64,000 bases of DNA from Mangrovimicrobium sp033283385 (GCA_033283385.1 JAWMQQ010000001.1:1612001-1676000), one strand, 5' to 3'; shown: positions 1-8,706, counted from the first letter of the stretch. Numbers and translations are program-made. Notes: generated by a model from the sequence alone, not told the origin.

Positions 1-1064
1 CCGGTGGAGCCGATGGGGTGACCCATGGCGCAGCCGCCGCCGTAGACGTTCACCCTGGCGTGGTCCAGCTTGAGGTCGGTGATGGCCATCATCACCACCA
101 TGGCGAAGGCCTCGTTGATCTCCCACAGGTCCACGTCGTCGACCGTCCAGCCCAGCTTGTCCAGCAGCTTGTTGATCGCGCCGATGGGGGCGGTGGTGAA
201 CAGGCCCGGCTCCTGGCTGTGGCGGCTGTGGCCGAGGATTCGCGCCATCGGCGCCAGGCCGCGGGCGGCGGCTTCGCTGGCGCTGGTCAGTACCAGGGCG
301 CTGGCGCCGTCGGAGATGGAGCTGGAGTTGGCGGCGGTCACCGTGCCGTCCTCGGCGAATGCCGGGCGCAGCTTGGGAATCTTGTTCTCGTCGGCGCTGA
401 AGGGCTGTTCGTCGTGCTCGACCACGACTTCGCCCTTGCGGGTCTGCACGGTGACGGGCACCGTCTCGGCCTTGAGCTGGCCCTTTTCGATGGCGGTCTT
501 GGCGCGGCGCAGCGATTCGATGGCATAGGCGTCCATCTGCTCGCGGGTGATGCCGCGGTCGTCAGCAGTCTGCTGGGCGAAGCTGCCCATGGCGCGGCCG
601 TCATAGGCGTTTTCCAGGCCGTCGAGGAACATGTGGTCGTAGATGGTCTTGTGGCCGCTGCGCACGCCGCCGCGGGCGCCCGGGATCAGGTGGGGAGCGT
701 TGGTCATGCTCTCCATGCCGCCGGCGACGACGTACTTGTTGGTGCCGGCGAGAATGCTGTCGTGGGCGAACATCGCCGCCTGCATGCCGCTGCCGCAGAC
801 CTTGTTGAGCGTGACCGCGCCGGTCGATTTCGGTATGCCGGCGCCGATCAGCGCCTGGCGAGCGGGGCTCTGGCCGAGGCCAGCGGGCAGTACGCAGCCC
901 ATGAATACTTCGTCGATGTCCTCCGCGGCCACGCCGCTGCGCGCCAGCGCCTCGGTGATGGCCACCGAGCCGAGTTGGGGTGCGGTCACACTGGCCAGGC
1001 CGCCCTGCAGTGCGCCCATGGGCGTGCGGGCACCGCCTACGATGACTACCGTTTCTTCGCTCAT
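1..1064 (-). CDS. Acetyl-CoA C-acetyltransferase (thiolase), 3' end outside window
   Basis: This is a biosynthetic or degradative thiolase that condenses two acetyl-CoA molecules or cleaves acetoacetyl-CoA. It starts with ATG at 1064 and reads leftward off the window, so about 354 of a usual 390 or so residues are visible. The nucleophilic cysteine sits in NKVCGSGMQ at about residue 90. The NEAFA motif and the GHP histidine motif near residue 349 are present. The last catalytic cysteine motif lies beyond base 1. The sequence resembles AtoB/PhaA-type enzymes, but family members differ in chain length, so acetyl specificity is an inference. It lies upstream of no visible partner and is followed on its 5' side by a GlxA-type regulator on the same strand, 74 nt away. 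Confidence 0.9.
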   Translation of the reverse strand, partial: MSEETVVIVGGARTPMGALQGGLASVTAPQLGSVAITEALARSGVAAEDIDEVFMGCVLPAGLGQSPARQALIGAGIPKSTGAVTLNKVCGSGMQAAMFAHDSILAGTNKYVVAGGMESMTNAPHLIPGARGGVRSGHKTIYDHMFLDGLENAYDGRAMGSFAQQTADDRGITREQMDAYAIESLRRAKTAIEKGQLKAETVPVTVQTRKGEVVVEHDEQPFSADENKIPKLRPAFAEDGTVTAANSSSISDGASALVLTSASEAAARGLAPMARILGHSRHSQEPGLFTTAPIGAINKLLDKLGWTVDDVDLWEINEAFAMVVMMAITDLKLDHARVNVYGGGCAMGHPIGST

Positions 1065-1138
1065 ACCGATCTATCGCTCTGTGGGATGTTGGGGGGATTC
1101 CAGAAGGGCGCCCATTTAGCCACAGGAGCCGCTTTTCC

Positions 1139-2161
1139 TCAAGCCGGGCGAGGGGTTACGGGCTTCCGGCCACCCGGGTCCGGCGCGAACAGTTTGCCGC
1201 GCACCGCCTCGCGGTAGCGGCCGGGAGTGATGCCCGCGTGCTCGCGGAACAGCTTGCCGAAATGGCTGACGTCCTGGAACCCGAGCCGCCAGGCAATGTC
1301 ACTGATGGTCAGGTTGCTGTGGCGCAACAGGTCGCGCGCCTCGCTGACGCGCAGGCGCTGCAGCCACTGCTGTGGGCTGACTCCGGTGGCCTGGCGGAAC
1401 CGCCGGTTCAGGGTTCGCGTGCTCAGCCCGAGTTGCGCGGCCAGGGCGCCGATACTGACGCCGCGCCCGAGTTTGTCCCGCAACCACTGCTGGGCCTCGA
1501 CCACCACCTCGTCATGGTGGCTGGGATCGACATCCGTCTGGTAGGCCGCGGCGCGAAACGGGCTGCGGATTTCCGGCGAGAACTGGTTTTCCACCGCCCG
1601 CGCGATGCCGTGGCCGTACCACTGTTCGACGATGTGCACCATCAGGTCGGCAATGGAGTTGACGCTGCCGGCGCAGTAGAGGTTGTCGCTCTGGGTGATC
1701 AGGTGGCGGGATTTCAGCTGCACCCGCGGGTAGCGCGCGGCGAATTCGTCCAGGTAGTTCCAGTGGGTGGTGGCGGGGCGCCAGTCCAGCAGGCCGGCCT
1801 CGGCCAGCAGGCAGGCTCCGGTGCCGACCGCGCAGATTCGGGTGCCCTGTTCGGCAAGCCGGCGCAGGTGGACCTGCCAGTGGCCGGTGGCGCCGACCAC
1901 CGTCTGCGGGTTGCGCCAGATCGCAGGTACGATCAGCAGGTCGATATCGGACAGGGAGTCCACGCCGATGGTGGCGTCCAGGGTGATGCCGCTGAACAGC
2001 CGGACGGGGCCCGGTTCGTGGCTGGCGAGGAGGGGGCTGACCGGCTGGCTGTGGCGCGAGTGGGTGCGCGCCATCTGCGCCGCCGCCTGCAGGATTTCCA
2101 GCGGCAGGGTAATGCTGGTGGCCAGGGCCTGTGGATAGAGCAGGGCGGCGATGCAGTGCAC
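1139..2161 (-). CDS. GlxA-family transcriptional regulator (DJ-1/PfpI domain plus AraC HTH)
   Basis: This 340-residue protein has an N-terminal DJ-1/PfpI-like ligand domain (roughly residues 5-180) and a C-terminal AraC-type double helix-turn-helix (roughly 225-325, with LGLSTRTLNRRFRQATG and LGFQDVSHFGKLFREHAG). Family members sense small metabolites, often amines or amides, and activate nearby operons. The most upstream good start is GTG at 2161, which gives the expected first strand (HCIAALLYP). The gene is divergent from fabY. A perfect 8-bp palindrome at 2187-2203 in the shared 121-nt gap is a natural candidate for its operator. The effector cannot be told from the sequence, and control of fabY is only inferred. 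Confidence 0.88.
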   Translation of the reverse strand: MHCIAALLYPQALATSITLPLEILQAAAQMARTHSRHSQPVSPLLASHEPGPVRLFSGITLDATIGVDSLSDIDLLIVPAIWRNPQTVVGATGHWQVHLRRLAEQGTRICAVGTGACLLAEAGLLDWRPATTHWNYLDEFAARYPRVQLKSRHLITQSDNLYCAGSVNSIADLMVHIVEQWYGHGIARAVENQFSPEIRSPFRAAAYQTDVDPSHHDEVVVEAQQWLRDKLGRGVSIGALAAQLGLSTRTLNRRFRQATGVSPQQWLQRLRVSEARDLLRHSNLTISDIAWRLGFQDVSHFGKLFREHAGITPGRYREAVRGKLFAPDPGGRKPVTPRPA

Positions 2162-2186
2162 TTGTTGCGGTCCACGCTGTCAATAA

Positions 2187-2203
2187 TGCCATAAATTATG
2201 GCA
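2187..2203. promoter_or_regulatory. Palindromic operator candidate between the GlxA-type regulator and fabY
   Basis: The site TGCCATAAATTATGGCA is a perfect palindrome of two 8-bp arms around one central base. It lies 26 nt from the regulator start and 80 nt before fabY. The symmetry suggests a dimeric repressor or activator. AraC-type proteins more often bind direct repeats, so another protein may own the site. Confidence 0.45.
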
Positions 2204-2282
2204 GATTCGACCTCGTCTTGCCGCGGGTACATTCGTAAACTTGTGGTAACAGAAAATCACACGCTAAACAGGATACAACCCG

Positions 2283-4139
2283 ATGGGAAAGCAGCGCTTA
2301 CCGGTTATCGTCAGTCTCGGCGGCTTCAATGGGGCCGGGCGGGCATCCGGTCACCACGGCGTTGCGCGCATGGCCTATACCGCCATGGAACGGCCCGTAC
2401 AGCTGCGCACCCTGTCTGCGCTGGCCGCCATGATGGGCATCGAGGACGGCCTGGCCAAAGAGCAGTTCATCCTTGACCACACGCTCATCCGGCGCGTCGA
2501 GCGCCAGCACTTCGACGTCGACGCGGTGCTCTGGAACCAGCGCTTCCCCACGGAGAGCAACGGCCACCCGGTCAATTTCGATATCGAGCGCCGGCACCTG
2601 CCCGAGGAGATCCCCGATAACTGGGTGGTCAAGCCGACCACGGTCACCCACGTCAATGTGAACATCCGCGGCGCGCAGGAATTCCTGCTGCCGACCATGC
2701 GCGAGTTCGAGGTAAAGGCCGCCAGCCAGCTGCCCACCGGCTACGAGCCCGGCAACCTGTACGCCTCGCGCAACCACCCGCGCGGCCTGCAGATGACGGT
2801 CTGCGCCGCCTCCGACGCACTGGCGAACCTGGGTATCGACTGGGAAGTGATCAAGCGCAAGGTGCCCGCAGACCAGATCAGTGTCTACGCCGGCAGTGCC
2901 ATGGGGCAGCTGGATAACAACGGCGCCGGCGGCATGCTGAAATCCCGCTACATGGGCAAGCGTATCACGTCGAAGTACTGTCCCCTGAGCCTCGCCGAGA
3001 TGTCGGCGGACTTCATCAACGCCTACGTGCTGGGCTCGATGGGCTCGACCGGCGCCACCCTCGGCGCCTGCGCCTCCTTCCTCTACAACCTGAAGAACGG
3101 CATCGCCGATATCCGCGCCGGACGCGCTCGGGTGGCCTTTGTCGGCGCCGCCGAGGCGCCGATCTGCCCTGAGGTGATGGAGGGCTACTACGCGATGGGC
3201 GCGCTGGCCTCGGACAAGGCCCTGCGCGACCTCGACAGGCTGGACGCGGGAGTCGAACCGGACCACCGCCGCGCCTGCCGCCCCTTCGCCGACAACTGCG
3301 GATTCACCATCGCCGAATCGGCGCAGATGGTCGTGCTGTTCGACGACGAACTGGCCATGGAACTGGGCGCCACCATGTTCGGCTCCGCGCCGGAAGTGTT
3401 CGTCAACGCCGACGGCTTCAAGAAATCGATTTCCGGCCCCGGCGTCGGCAACTACATCACCATGGCCCGGGCGCTGGCCACCGTGCGCGCCATCGTCGGC
3501 GAGGATTCCCTGAGGCACCGCGGCATGGTGCAGGCCCACGGTACCGGCACGCCGCAGAACCGGGTTACGGAATCCGAAATCATGAGCCGTGTGGCCGAAA
3601 CCTTCGGCATACAGGACTGGCCGGTGGCGGCCCTGAAGTGCTACCTCGGCCACTCCCTGGGTGCCGCTTCCGGCGACCAGGTCACCGCGACCCTCGGCAT
3701 GTGGCACCACGGGATCATCCCGGGTATCACCACCATCGACGACCTCGCCGCGGACGTGCGCACCGATAACCTGGCCTTCAGCCGCGAACACCGCAAGTTC
3801 GACCCGGAAGAGTCCGCGTACGCAGTGGTCAATTCCAAGGGCTTTGGCGGCAATAACGCCACCGCCGCGCTGCTCAGCCCGGCCACCACGCGGCGCATGT
3901 TGCAGCAGCGCTATTCACCGGCCCAGTGGCGCGAGTGGCAGGCTGCCAACGAGGCCGTGGCGCAGGCGCAGAAGGATTACGATGAGGATATGATCCAGGG
4001 TAGCCGCAAGCCGGTGTACCACTTCGACCACGGTGTTTTACTGGACGGCGATGTGGACATGGGCCCGCGCCGCATGGTCGTGGGCGGACTGCCGGTCAAC
4101 CTCGACCTGCCCAATCCCTTCGACGATATGCAGTTGTAG
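2283..4139 (+). CDS. fabY: Beta-ketoacyl-ACP synthase, FabY type
   Basis: This 618-residue ketoacyl synthase matches the FabY (PA5174) type. In Pseudomonas aeruginosa that enzyme condenses acetyl-CoA with malonyl-ACP to start fatty-acid synthesis in place of FabH. The catalytic triad is visible: Cys263 in GACAS, His418 in HGTGTPQN and His456 in YLGHSLGA. It is about 200 residues longer than FabB/FabF, with extra sequence at both ends, as is usual for FabY. The start is ATG 2283. The TAG stop is the TAG of a REP-element GTAG at 4136. The convergent neighbour is an aldehyde dehydrogenase and the divergent neighbour is a GlxA-type regulator. Family assignment rests on remembered similarity of the N-terminus and length. 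Confidence 0.88.
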   Translation: MGKQRLPVIVSLGGFNGAGRASGHHGVARMAYTAMERPVQLRTLSALAAMMGIEDGLAKEQFILDHTLIRRVERQHFDVDAVLWNQRFPTESNGHPVNFDIERRHLPEEIPDNWVVKPTTVTHVNVNIRGAQEFLLPTMREFEVKAASQLPTGYEPGNLYASRNHPRGLQMTVCAASDALANLGIDWEVIKRKVPADQISVYAGSAMGQLDNNGAGGMLKSRYMGKRITSKYCPLSLAEMSADFINAYVLGSMGSTGATLGACASFLYNLKNGIADIRAGRARVAFVGAAEAPICPEVMEGYYAMGALASDKALRDLDRLDAGVEPDHRRACRPFADNCGFTIAESAQMVVLFDDELAMELGATMFGSAPEVFVNADGFKKSISGPGVGNYITMARALATVRAIVGEDSLRHRGMVQAHGTGTPQNRVTESEIMSRVAETFGIQDWPVAALKCYLGHSLGAASGDQVTATLGMWHHGIIPGITTIDDLAADVRTDNLAFSREHRKFDPEESAYAVVNSKGFGGNNATAALLSPATTRRMLQQRYSPAQWREWQAANEAVAQAQKDYDEDMIQGSRKPVYHFDHGVLLDGDVDMGPRRMVVGGLPVNLDLPNPFDDMQL

Positions 4140-4195
4140 GAGCCTGCTACGCCCGAACGCGGACCGAGGCGATCGCGCGCAGAGCGCGCTCCTAC
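4136..4195. repeat. REP pair (inverted) between two convergent genes
   Basis: Two REP units face each other: GTAGGAGCCTGCTACGC at 4136 and, inverted, GCGCGCTCCTAC ending at 4195. The family core is GTAGGAGC followed by a GC palindrome and GAT. TAG at 4137-4139 is the stop of fabY, and CTA at 4192-4194 is the stop of the opposite aldehyde dehydrogenase gene. The pair probably also acts as a bidirectional transcription barrier. Confidence 0.85.
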
Positions 4196-5655
4196 GAACC
4201 CAACCCACCCATCAGCATGTACTTGATCTCGACGTAATCGTCGATCCCATACTTCGAGCCTTCACGGCCTGAGCCCGATTCCTTCACACCGCCGAACGGC
4301 GCCATCTCGTTGGAGATGATGCCCTCGTTGATGCCGACGATGCCGTACTCCAGCGCCTCGGCGACGCGCCAGACGCGGCCGATATCGCGAGTGTAGAAGT
4401 AGGAGGCGAGGCCGAACTCGGTGTCGTTGGCCATGGCGATCACTTCCTCCTCGGTGGAGAAGCGCACCACGGGTGCGACCGGGCCGAAGATCTCGTTGCG
4501 GAATACCGCCATTTCCGAGGTGACTTCGGTCAGTACCGTGGGCTGGTAGAAACACTCGCCCATGTTGTGCGGCGCGCCGCCCAGGGCGACTTTCGCGCCG
4601 GCGGCAACCGAAGCCTGAACCAGTTCGTCCACGTCGTTCACTGCCTTGGCGTTGACCAGCGGGCCGATGGTGATACCGTCCTGCATGCCGTCGCCGACAT
4701 TGAAGTCGGCGGTGGCCCTGACCAGTTTCTCGACGAAGGCGTCGTAGACACCCTCCTGCACGAACAGCCGGTTGGAGCACACACAGGTCTGGCCGGAGTT
4801 GCGGTACTTGGAGATCAGTGCGCCCTGTACCGCGGCGTCCAGATCCGCGTCGTCGAACACGATGAAAGGCGCGTTGCCACCCAGTTCCATCGAGGTTTTC
4901 TTCATGGTGCCGGCGCACTCGGCTTCGAGTTGCTTGCCGACCGGGGTAGAGCCGGTAAAGGTCAGCTTGCGCACGGTGGGGTTGGAGGTCATCTCCGCAC
5001 CGATCTGGGCGCTGCTGCCGGCGAGTACGTTGATCACGCCCGCGGGCACGCCGGCGCGGGCGGCCAGTTCCGCCATGGCGAACGCGGACAGCGGGGTTTC
5101 GGTCGCAGGCTTGATCACGATACTGCAACCGGCGGCCAGCGCCGGCGCCGCCTTGCGCGCAATCATTGCATTGGGGAAGTTCCACGGGGTGATCGCGGCG
5201 ACCACGCCGACCGGCTGCTTGATACAGACGATGCGCTTGTCGGGACCGGGGCCGGGGATGACATCGCCGTCGATGCGCTTGGCTTCCTCGCCGAACCACT
5301 CGACAAAGGCCGCGCCGTAGGCGACTTCGCCGCGCGACTCGGCCAGCACCTTGCCCTGCTCGGCTGTCATGATGATGGCGAGGTCTTCCTGGTTGGCCAT
5401 CATCAGGTCGAACCACTTGCGCATGATGCCGGCGCGGGCCTTGGCCGGCAGGCGTTTCCATTCCTGCATGGCGGCGTCGGCGGCGGCGATGGCGCGGGCG
5501 GTTTCCGCTGTACCGGTCTTCGCCACCTCGGCAATCACTTCGCCGTTTGCCGGGTTGCGCACCTCGAAGGTGGCTCCGTCATCGGCATCCACCCATTCAC
5601 CATTGATAAAGGCCTGGGTTTTCAGCAGTTGAGGGTCGGACAGGGGCAACGTCAT
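4192..5655 (-). CDS. gabD: NAD(P)-dependent succinate-semialdehyde dehydrogenase
   Basis: This aldehyde dehydrogenase oxidises succinate semialdehyde to succinate, the last step of the GABA shunt. It has 487 residues, close to the usual GabD length. The catalytic glutamate is in ELGGNAPFIVFDDADLD (about residue 257) and the nucleophilic cysteine in SGQTCVCSNR (about 291). The double-cysteine pattern CVC and the ELGGNAPF motif are typical of GabD. The start is ATG 5655, preceded by AAGGA at good spacing; an in-frame extension to 5742 has no such site. No GABA aminotransferase or transporter gene is nearby, so the substrate is assigned from family alone. The stop codon lies within a REP element. 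Confidence 0.88.
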   Translation of the reverse strand: MTLPLSDPQLLKTQAFINGEWVDADDGATFEVRNPANGEVIAEVAKTGTAETARAIAAADAAMQEWKRLPAKARAGIMRKWFDLMMANQEDLAIIMTAEQGKVLAESRGEVAYGAAFVEWFGEEAKRIDGDVIPGPGPDKRIVCIKQPVGVVAAITPWNFPNAMIARKAAPALAAGCSIVIKPATETPLSAFAMAELAARAGVPAGVINVLAGSSAQIGAEMTSNPTVRKLTFTGSTPVGKQLEAECAGTMKKTSMELGGNAPFIVFDDADLDAAVQGALISKYRNSGQTCVCSNRLFVQEGVYDAFVEKLVRATADFNVGDGMQDGITIGPLVNAKAVNDVDELVQASVAAGAKVALGGAPHNMGECFYQPTVLTEVTSEMAVFRNEIFGPVAPVVRFSTEEEVIAMANDTEFGLASYFYTRDIGRVWRVAEALEYGIVGINEGIISNEMAPFGGVKESGSGREGSKYGIDDYVEIKYMLMGGLGS

Positions 5656-5742
5656 GTTCGATTCCTTGGGTCGCAAGTCAGTGGAAATAGTAAGGGCGCC
5701 ACTATACTCCAAACATACCCTCGGAGGGGAAGGGTGGGGCAA

Positions 5743-6753
5743 TTAATTGCGGCGCCGGCGCGACAGCTGGTGCTTGCGCACGAGACCGCGCAACTGGTCG
5801 TAGGACAGTCCCAGCGACTGGGCGGTACGCCGCTGGTGCTGGTGATTTAGGGCCAGCGCCTCGACCAGCACCTGCTTTTCCAGGGCAGCCATATGGCTGT
5901 TGAAATCGGTGACCTCGCGGCGCTCTGGCGCGGAAGCCTGCGCCGCTGTTCGAGGTTCGGGGCCGGGTGTTTCATCCCAGGGGCTGACAAAGGGATCGAC
6001 GATGATTTCGTCCACCGCCTCGCCGCTTTCGCCCCAGCGGAAAAGCGAGCGCTCCACCACGTTTTTCAGCTCTCGGACGTTGCCCGGCCAGTGGTGGTCG
6101 AGCAGGGTGGCCAGCGCGGTATCGCTGAAGCCGGGGAACAGCTCCCAACCGAGTTCTGCGCTCATCTGTACGCCGAAGTGATTGGCCAGTTCGGCGATAT
6201 CTTCCCTGCGCTGGCGCAGCGGCGGCAGGTGTACCACGTCGAAACTGAGCCGGTCCAGCAGGTCCGCCCGGAACTTTCCCTCCCGCGCCAGGCGGGGCAG
6301 GTCCGCATTGGTTGCGCCGACGACGCGCACGTCGACGGCGATGCTCTGCTGGCCGCCCAGCCTCTCGAATTCGCCGTACTCCACCACTCGCAGCAGTTTT
6401 TCCTGCAGGCGTAACGACATGGTGCCCAGCTCGTCGAGAAACAGCGTTCCGCCGTCCGCGCGCTCGAAGCGGCCGCGGTGCACCCGGGTGGCGCCGGTGA
6501 ACGCCCCGGGTTCGTGGCCGAACAGCTCCGATTCCAGCAGCGGTTCCGCCATGGCGGCGCAGTTGACCTTGAGCAGTGGCGCGTCCCAGCGCGGTGAGAG
6601 GAAGTGAAGCCGCTGGGCGGCGAGTTCCTTGCCGGTGCCGCGCTCGCCCAGTACCAGCACCGGTCGCGGTACCGCGGCCAGGGCGGAAACCTGGTCCAGG
6701 GCTTCGGCGAGGGCGATCGAATGACCGATGATGACTTCAGGTGAGCGACTCAT
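5743..6753 (-). CDS. pspF: Phage-shock-protein operon transcriptional activator PspF
   Basis: PspF is a sigma-54 enhancer-binding AAA+ activator without a receiver domain, held inactive by PspA until the membrane is stressed. The 336 residues show Walker A (GERGTGKE, about 36-43), the sigma-54 loop GAFTGA at 83-88, Walker B (GGTLFLDELG, about 100) and a C-terminal Fis-like helix-turn-helix ending in QSLGLSYDQLRGLVRKH. It reads away from the psp genes, with a 201-nt shared control region containing a palindrome at 6762-6781 and a -24/-12 element at 6887-6902. Assignment is strong because pspA, pspB and pspC follow on the other side. Confidence 0.95.
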   Translation of the reverse strand: MSRSPEVIIGHSIALAEALDQVSALAAVPRPVLVLGERGTGKELAAQRLHFLSPRWDAPLLKVNCAAMAEPLLESELFGHEPGAFTGATRVHRGRFERADGGTLFLDELGTMSLRLQEKLLRVVEYGEFERLGGQQSIAVDVRVVGATNADLPRLAREGKFRADLLDRLSFDVVHLPPLRQRREDIAELANHFGVQMSAELGWELFPGFSDTALATLLDHHWPGNVRELKNVVERSLFRWGESGEAVDEIIVDPFVSPWDETPGPEPRTAAQASAPERREVTDFNSHMAALEKQVLVEALALNHQHQRRTAQSLGLSYDQLRGLVRKHQLSRRRRN

Positions 6754-6761
6754 TGGTTAAA

Positions 6762-6781
6762 TATACCATTTAAACGGTATA
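6762..6781. promoter_or_regulatory. Inverted repeat, candidate PspF enhancer site
   Basis: TATACC and GGTATA form an inverted repeat around 8 AT-rich bases, starting 9 nt upstream of the pspF start. It sits about 106 nt before the -24 element of the psp operon. That distance suits an upstream activating sequence, and its place over the pspF promoter would allow autoregulation. The binding protein is inferred. Confidence 0.45.
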
Positions 6782-6886
6782 AATAGCCTTTATTTATGGT
6801 GAACATAACCTCTAAATCGGAAATCATGTCGTGCTATCGCGGGCATCTAATCACTTTATCAATATAAAACAATAGCTTACAGAAGC

Positions 6887-6902
6887 TGGCACAAATCCTG
6901 AT
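6887..6902 (+). promoter_or_regulatory. Sigma-54 (-24/-12) promoter of the psp operon
   Basis: TGGCAC at 6887 followed after 5 bases by CTGAT gives GG-N10-GA, close to the TGGCAC-N5-TTGCA consensus with an imperfect -12 element. The Escherichia coli pspA promoter is also imperfect at -12. The location fits: it lies between a divergent PspF gene and the psp genes and 53 nt upstream of the first start codon. Confidence 0.6.
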
Positions 6903-6954
6903 ATTAACCGGGTGTAACACCGAACCACAAACCACCGGATATAAGGATATGGAG

Positions 6955-7137
6955 ATGCAAAGGCTGGGCGAGCGAATGGTGATCTACACGGCGCTGCTGG
7001 TTCTTTGCGGTCTCACCGGAGTCGCAGTTGCCCCGGCCGCGGGGGCGCTTAGCTTCTTCCAGGTGGTTGTGATTATTGAACTGATTTACTGGCTGGCCCG
7101 GCCGGCGGGGAAAACCCGCCGCCAAAGCGGCCACTGA
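6955..7137 (+). CDS. Small two-helix membrane protein leading the psp operon
   Basis: This 60-residue protein is the first gene after the sigma-54 promoter and ends 18 nt before pspA. It has two hydrophobic segments (MVIYTALLVLCGLTGVAVA and LSFFQVVVIIELIYWLA) with a short link and a basic C-terminal tail (RPAGKTRRQ). The start at 6955 is chosen because AAGGA lies 7 nt upstream; ATG 6949 is too close to that site. I do not recognise it as PspB, PspC, PspD or PspG. Its position implies co-induction with PspA and a membrane role in the same response, which is inference. Confidence 0.75.
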   Translation: MQRLGERMVIYTALLVLCGLTGVAVAPAAGALSFFQVVVIIELIYWLARPAGKTRRQSGH

Positions 7138-7155
7138 TTGGACAGGAGAACTGCC

Positions 7156-7836
7156 ATGGGTATTTTTTCCCGCATGACGGACATCATCAACTCGAACCTG
7201 AACGCACTGCTGGACCAGGCCGAGGACCCGCAAAAAATGATCCGGCTGATCATCCAGGAGATGGAGGATACGCTGGTGGAGGTGCGCTCATCCTCGGCGC
7301 GCGTGCTGGCCGACCGCAAGACGGCCGCGCGCAAGCTCGAGCGGGTGCGCGCAGAGGCCGATAGCTGGGAAGCCAAGGCGAAACTCGCCATCAGCAAGGG
7401 CCGTGAAGACCTGGCCCGCGCGGCCCTGCAGGAGAAGTATGCGATCGAGGACGAGGTAAGTGCCATCGAGACGGAACTGAAAGCGGCGGACGACCACATC
7501 TCCCAGTTGAACGACGAAGTCGCACAGCTGCAGCAGAAGCTCACCGATGCACGTGCCAAGCAGAAGGCGCTGTCCATGCGCAGCCGCACCGTGGAATCGC
7601 GCATCAAGGTCAAGCGCCAGATGCACCGCGAGCAACTGGACGAGGCATTTTCCCGCTTCGAGCACTTCGAGCGCCGCATGGACAATCTCGAAAGCCAGCT
7701 CGAATCCATGGACCTCGGTCGCGAAGTGCACCCGGACCTGGCGGCGGAGATCGACTCGCTGGAATCGGACGAACGCATCAGCGGAGAACTGGAACGGCTG
7801 AAGTCCGAGATGGGCAAGCGCGAGCAGCAGGACTGA
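7156..7836 (+). CDS. pspA: Phage shock protein A, PspA/IM30
   Basis: PspA is an ESCRT-III-like coiled-coil protein that binds damaged inner membrane and, when unstressed, inhibits PspF. The 226 residues match the usual length. The N-terminus MGIFSRMTDIINSNLNALL is the amphipathic membrane helix, DPQKMIRLIIQEME follows, and the remainder is long heptad-rich helix with many Gln, Glu and Arg residues. The start is ATG 7156 with AGGAG at 7144, rather than an in-frame TTG at 7138. It is the second gene of the psp operon, followed by pspB after 70 nt. Confidence 0.96.
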   Translation: MGIFSRMTDIINSNLNALLDQAEDPQKMIRLIIQEMEDTLVEVRSSSARVLADRKTAARKLERVRAEADSWEAKAKLAISKGREDLARAALQEKYAIEDEVSAIETELKAADDHISQLNDEVAQLQQKLTDARAKQKALSMRSRTVESRIKVKRQMHREQLDEAFSRFEHFERRMDNLESQLESMDLGREVHPDLAAEIDSLESDERISGELERLKSEMGKREQQD

Positions 7837-7906
7837 GTACGTTGGCTAACCCGAGCAATAATGGCAGCATGGGCGCTCCGGCGCAGCCTGCCCAAGGAAA
7901 GCACTG

Positions 7907-8170
7907 ATGGAATTCTGGAGCATAATGGTTACCCCGCTCATCCTGTTCATGGTGATCGTGGCACCGATCTGGATCGTGATGCACTACCGCAGCCTGAACC
8001 GCTCTTCCCGCAGCCTGACCGAAGAGGACCGGGAGACGGTGGAACAGATGCTGGAAACGGTGGACGCACTCACCGAGCGCATCCGCACCCTGGAGTCCCT
8101 GCTGGATGCCGACCATCCCGGCTGGCGTGACTCGGTGCGCGGCCGTGCCCACGAGGAGGAACAATCATGA
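7907..8170 (+). CDS. pspB: Phage shock protein B
   Basis: PspB is a small inner-membrane protein that, with PspC, senses envelope stress and draws PspA away from PspF. The 87 residues hold one N-terminal transmembrane helix (about 6-24) followed by a cytoplasmic amphipathic helix (LTEEDRETVEQMLETVDALTE), the standard PspB layout. A good ribosome site (AAGGAAAG) precedes ATG 7907. Its TGA overlaps the ATG of pspC by 4 nt, so the two are translationally coupled. Confidence 0.92.
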   Translation: MEFWSIMVTPLILFMVIVAPIWIVMHYRSLNRSSRSLTEEDRETVEQMLETVDALTERIRTLESLLDADHPGWRDSVRGRAHEEEQS

Positions 8171-8685
8171 GCAGGCGAGACAACAACGGCCGCGGTTACC
8201 GCCGTCGCTACGAGTGGGACAGCCGGCGCATGCGCCACAGCAAGGCGCGGGGCTGGGGCATGGGCCTGTATCGCAACACTCGCGACGGCAAGATCGCCGG
8301 CGTGTGCGCGGGACTGGCCGACCACTTCGATATCGCCCACTGGGTGATGCGCTTGATCTGGATCGGCGGTTTCCTGTTCACCGGCACCCTGGCCCTTTTC
8401 GCATATATCGGCGCCTGGATCCTGCTGTCGCCGCGACCCTCGCGATACAGTGGGTCAGGCCCGGAGCCTGCGGATGATTTCGATGAAACGGAGATTCCGA
8501 TGGAGTACGACGAGCGCTACCACGAATACCGCCCCAAGCGCGTTTTCCGCTACCCCGAGCCGGGTTCAGTCAGGCTCAACCGGGCACGGCAGAAGCTGGA
8601 TGACACCCTGCGCCGGGTCGAGGCCATGGAGTCCTACGTTACTTCGCGCCGCTTCAACCTGGATCGCGAATTCTCCAAGCTCTGA
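8167..8685 (+). CDS. pspC: Phage shock protein C
   Basis: PspC is the membrane partner of PspB. The family core lies at about residues 35-95: LYRNTRDGKIAGVCAGLADHF, then WVMRLIWIGGFLF and a second hydrophobic stretch ending in ILLSPRP. At 172 residues it is longer than the E. coli protein (about 119) because of an arginine-rich N-terminal extension and a C-terminal helical tail with heptad-like spacing (LDDTLRRVEAMESYV). The operon appears to end here at a hairpin terminator. Confidence 0.92.
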   Translation: MSRRDNNGRGYRRRYEWDSRRMRHSKARGWGMGLYRNTRDGKIAGVCAGLADHFDIAHWVMRLIWIGGFLFTGTLALFAYIGAWILLSPRPSRYSGSGPEPADDFDETEIPMEYDERYHEYRPKRVFRYPEPGSVRLNRARQKLDDTLRRVEAMESYVTSRRFNLDREFSKL

Positions 8686-8706
8686 ACTTCGATATGGCCA
8701 GGCAAA

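Noticed and set aside
4656..5655. Plus-strand open frames opposite gabD
   Set aside because: They are shadows of a clear aldehyde dehydrogenase with intact catalytic residues.
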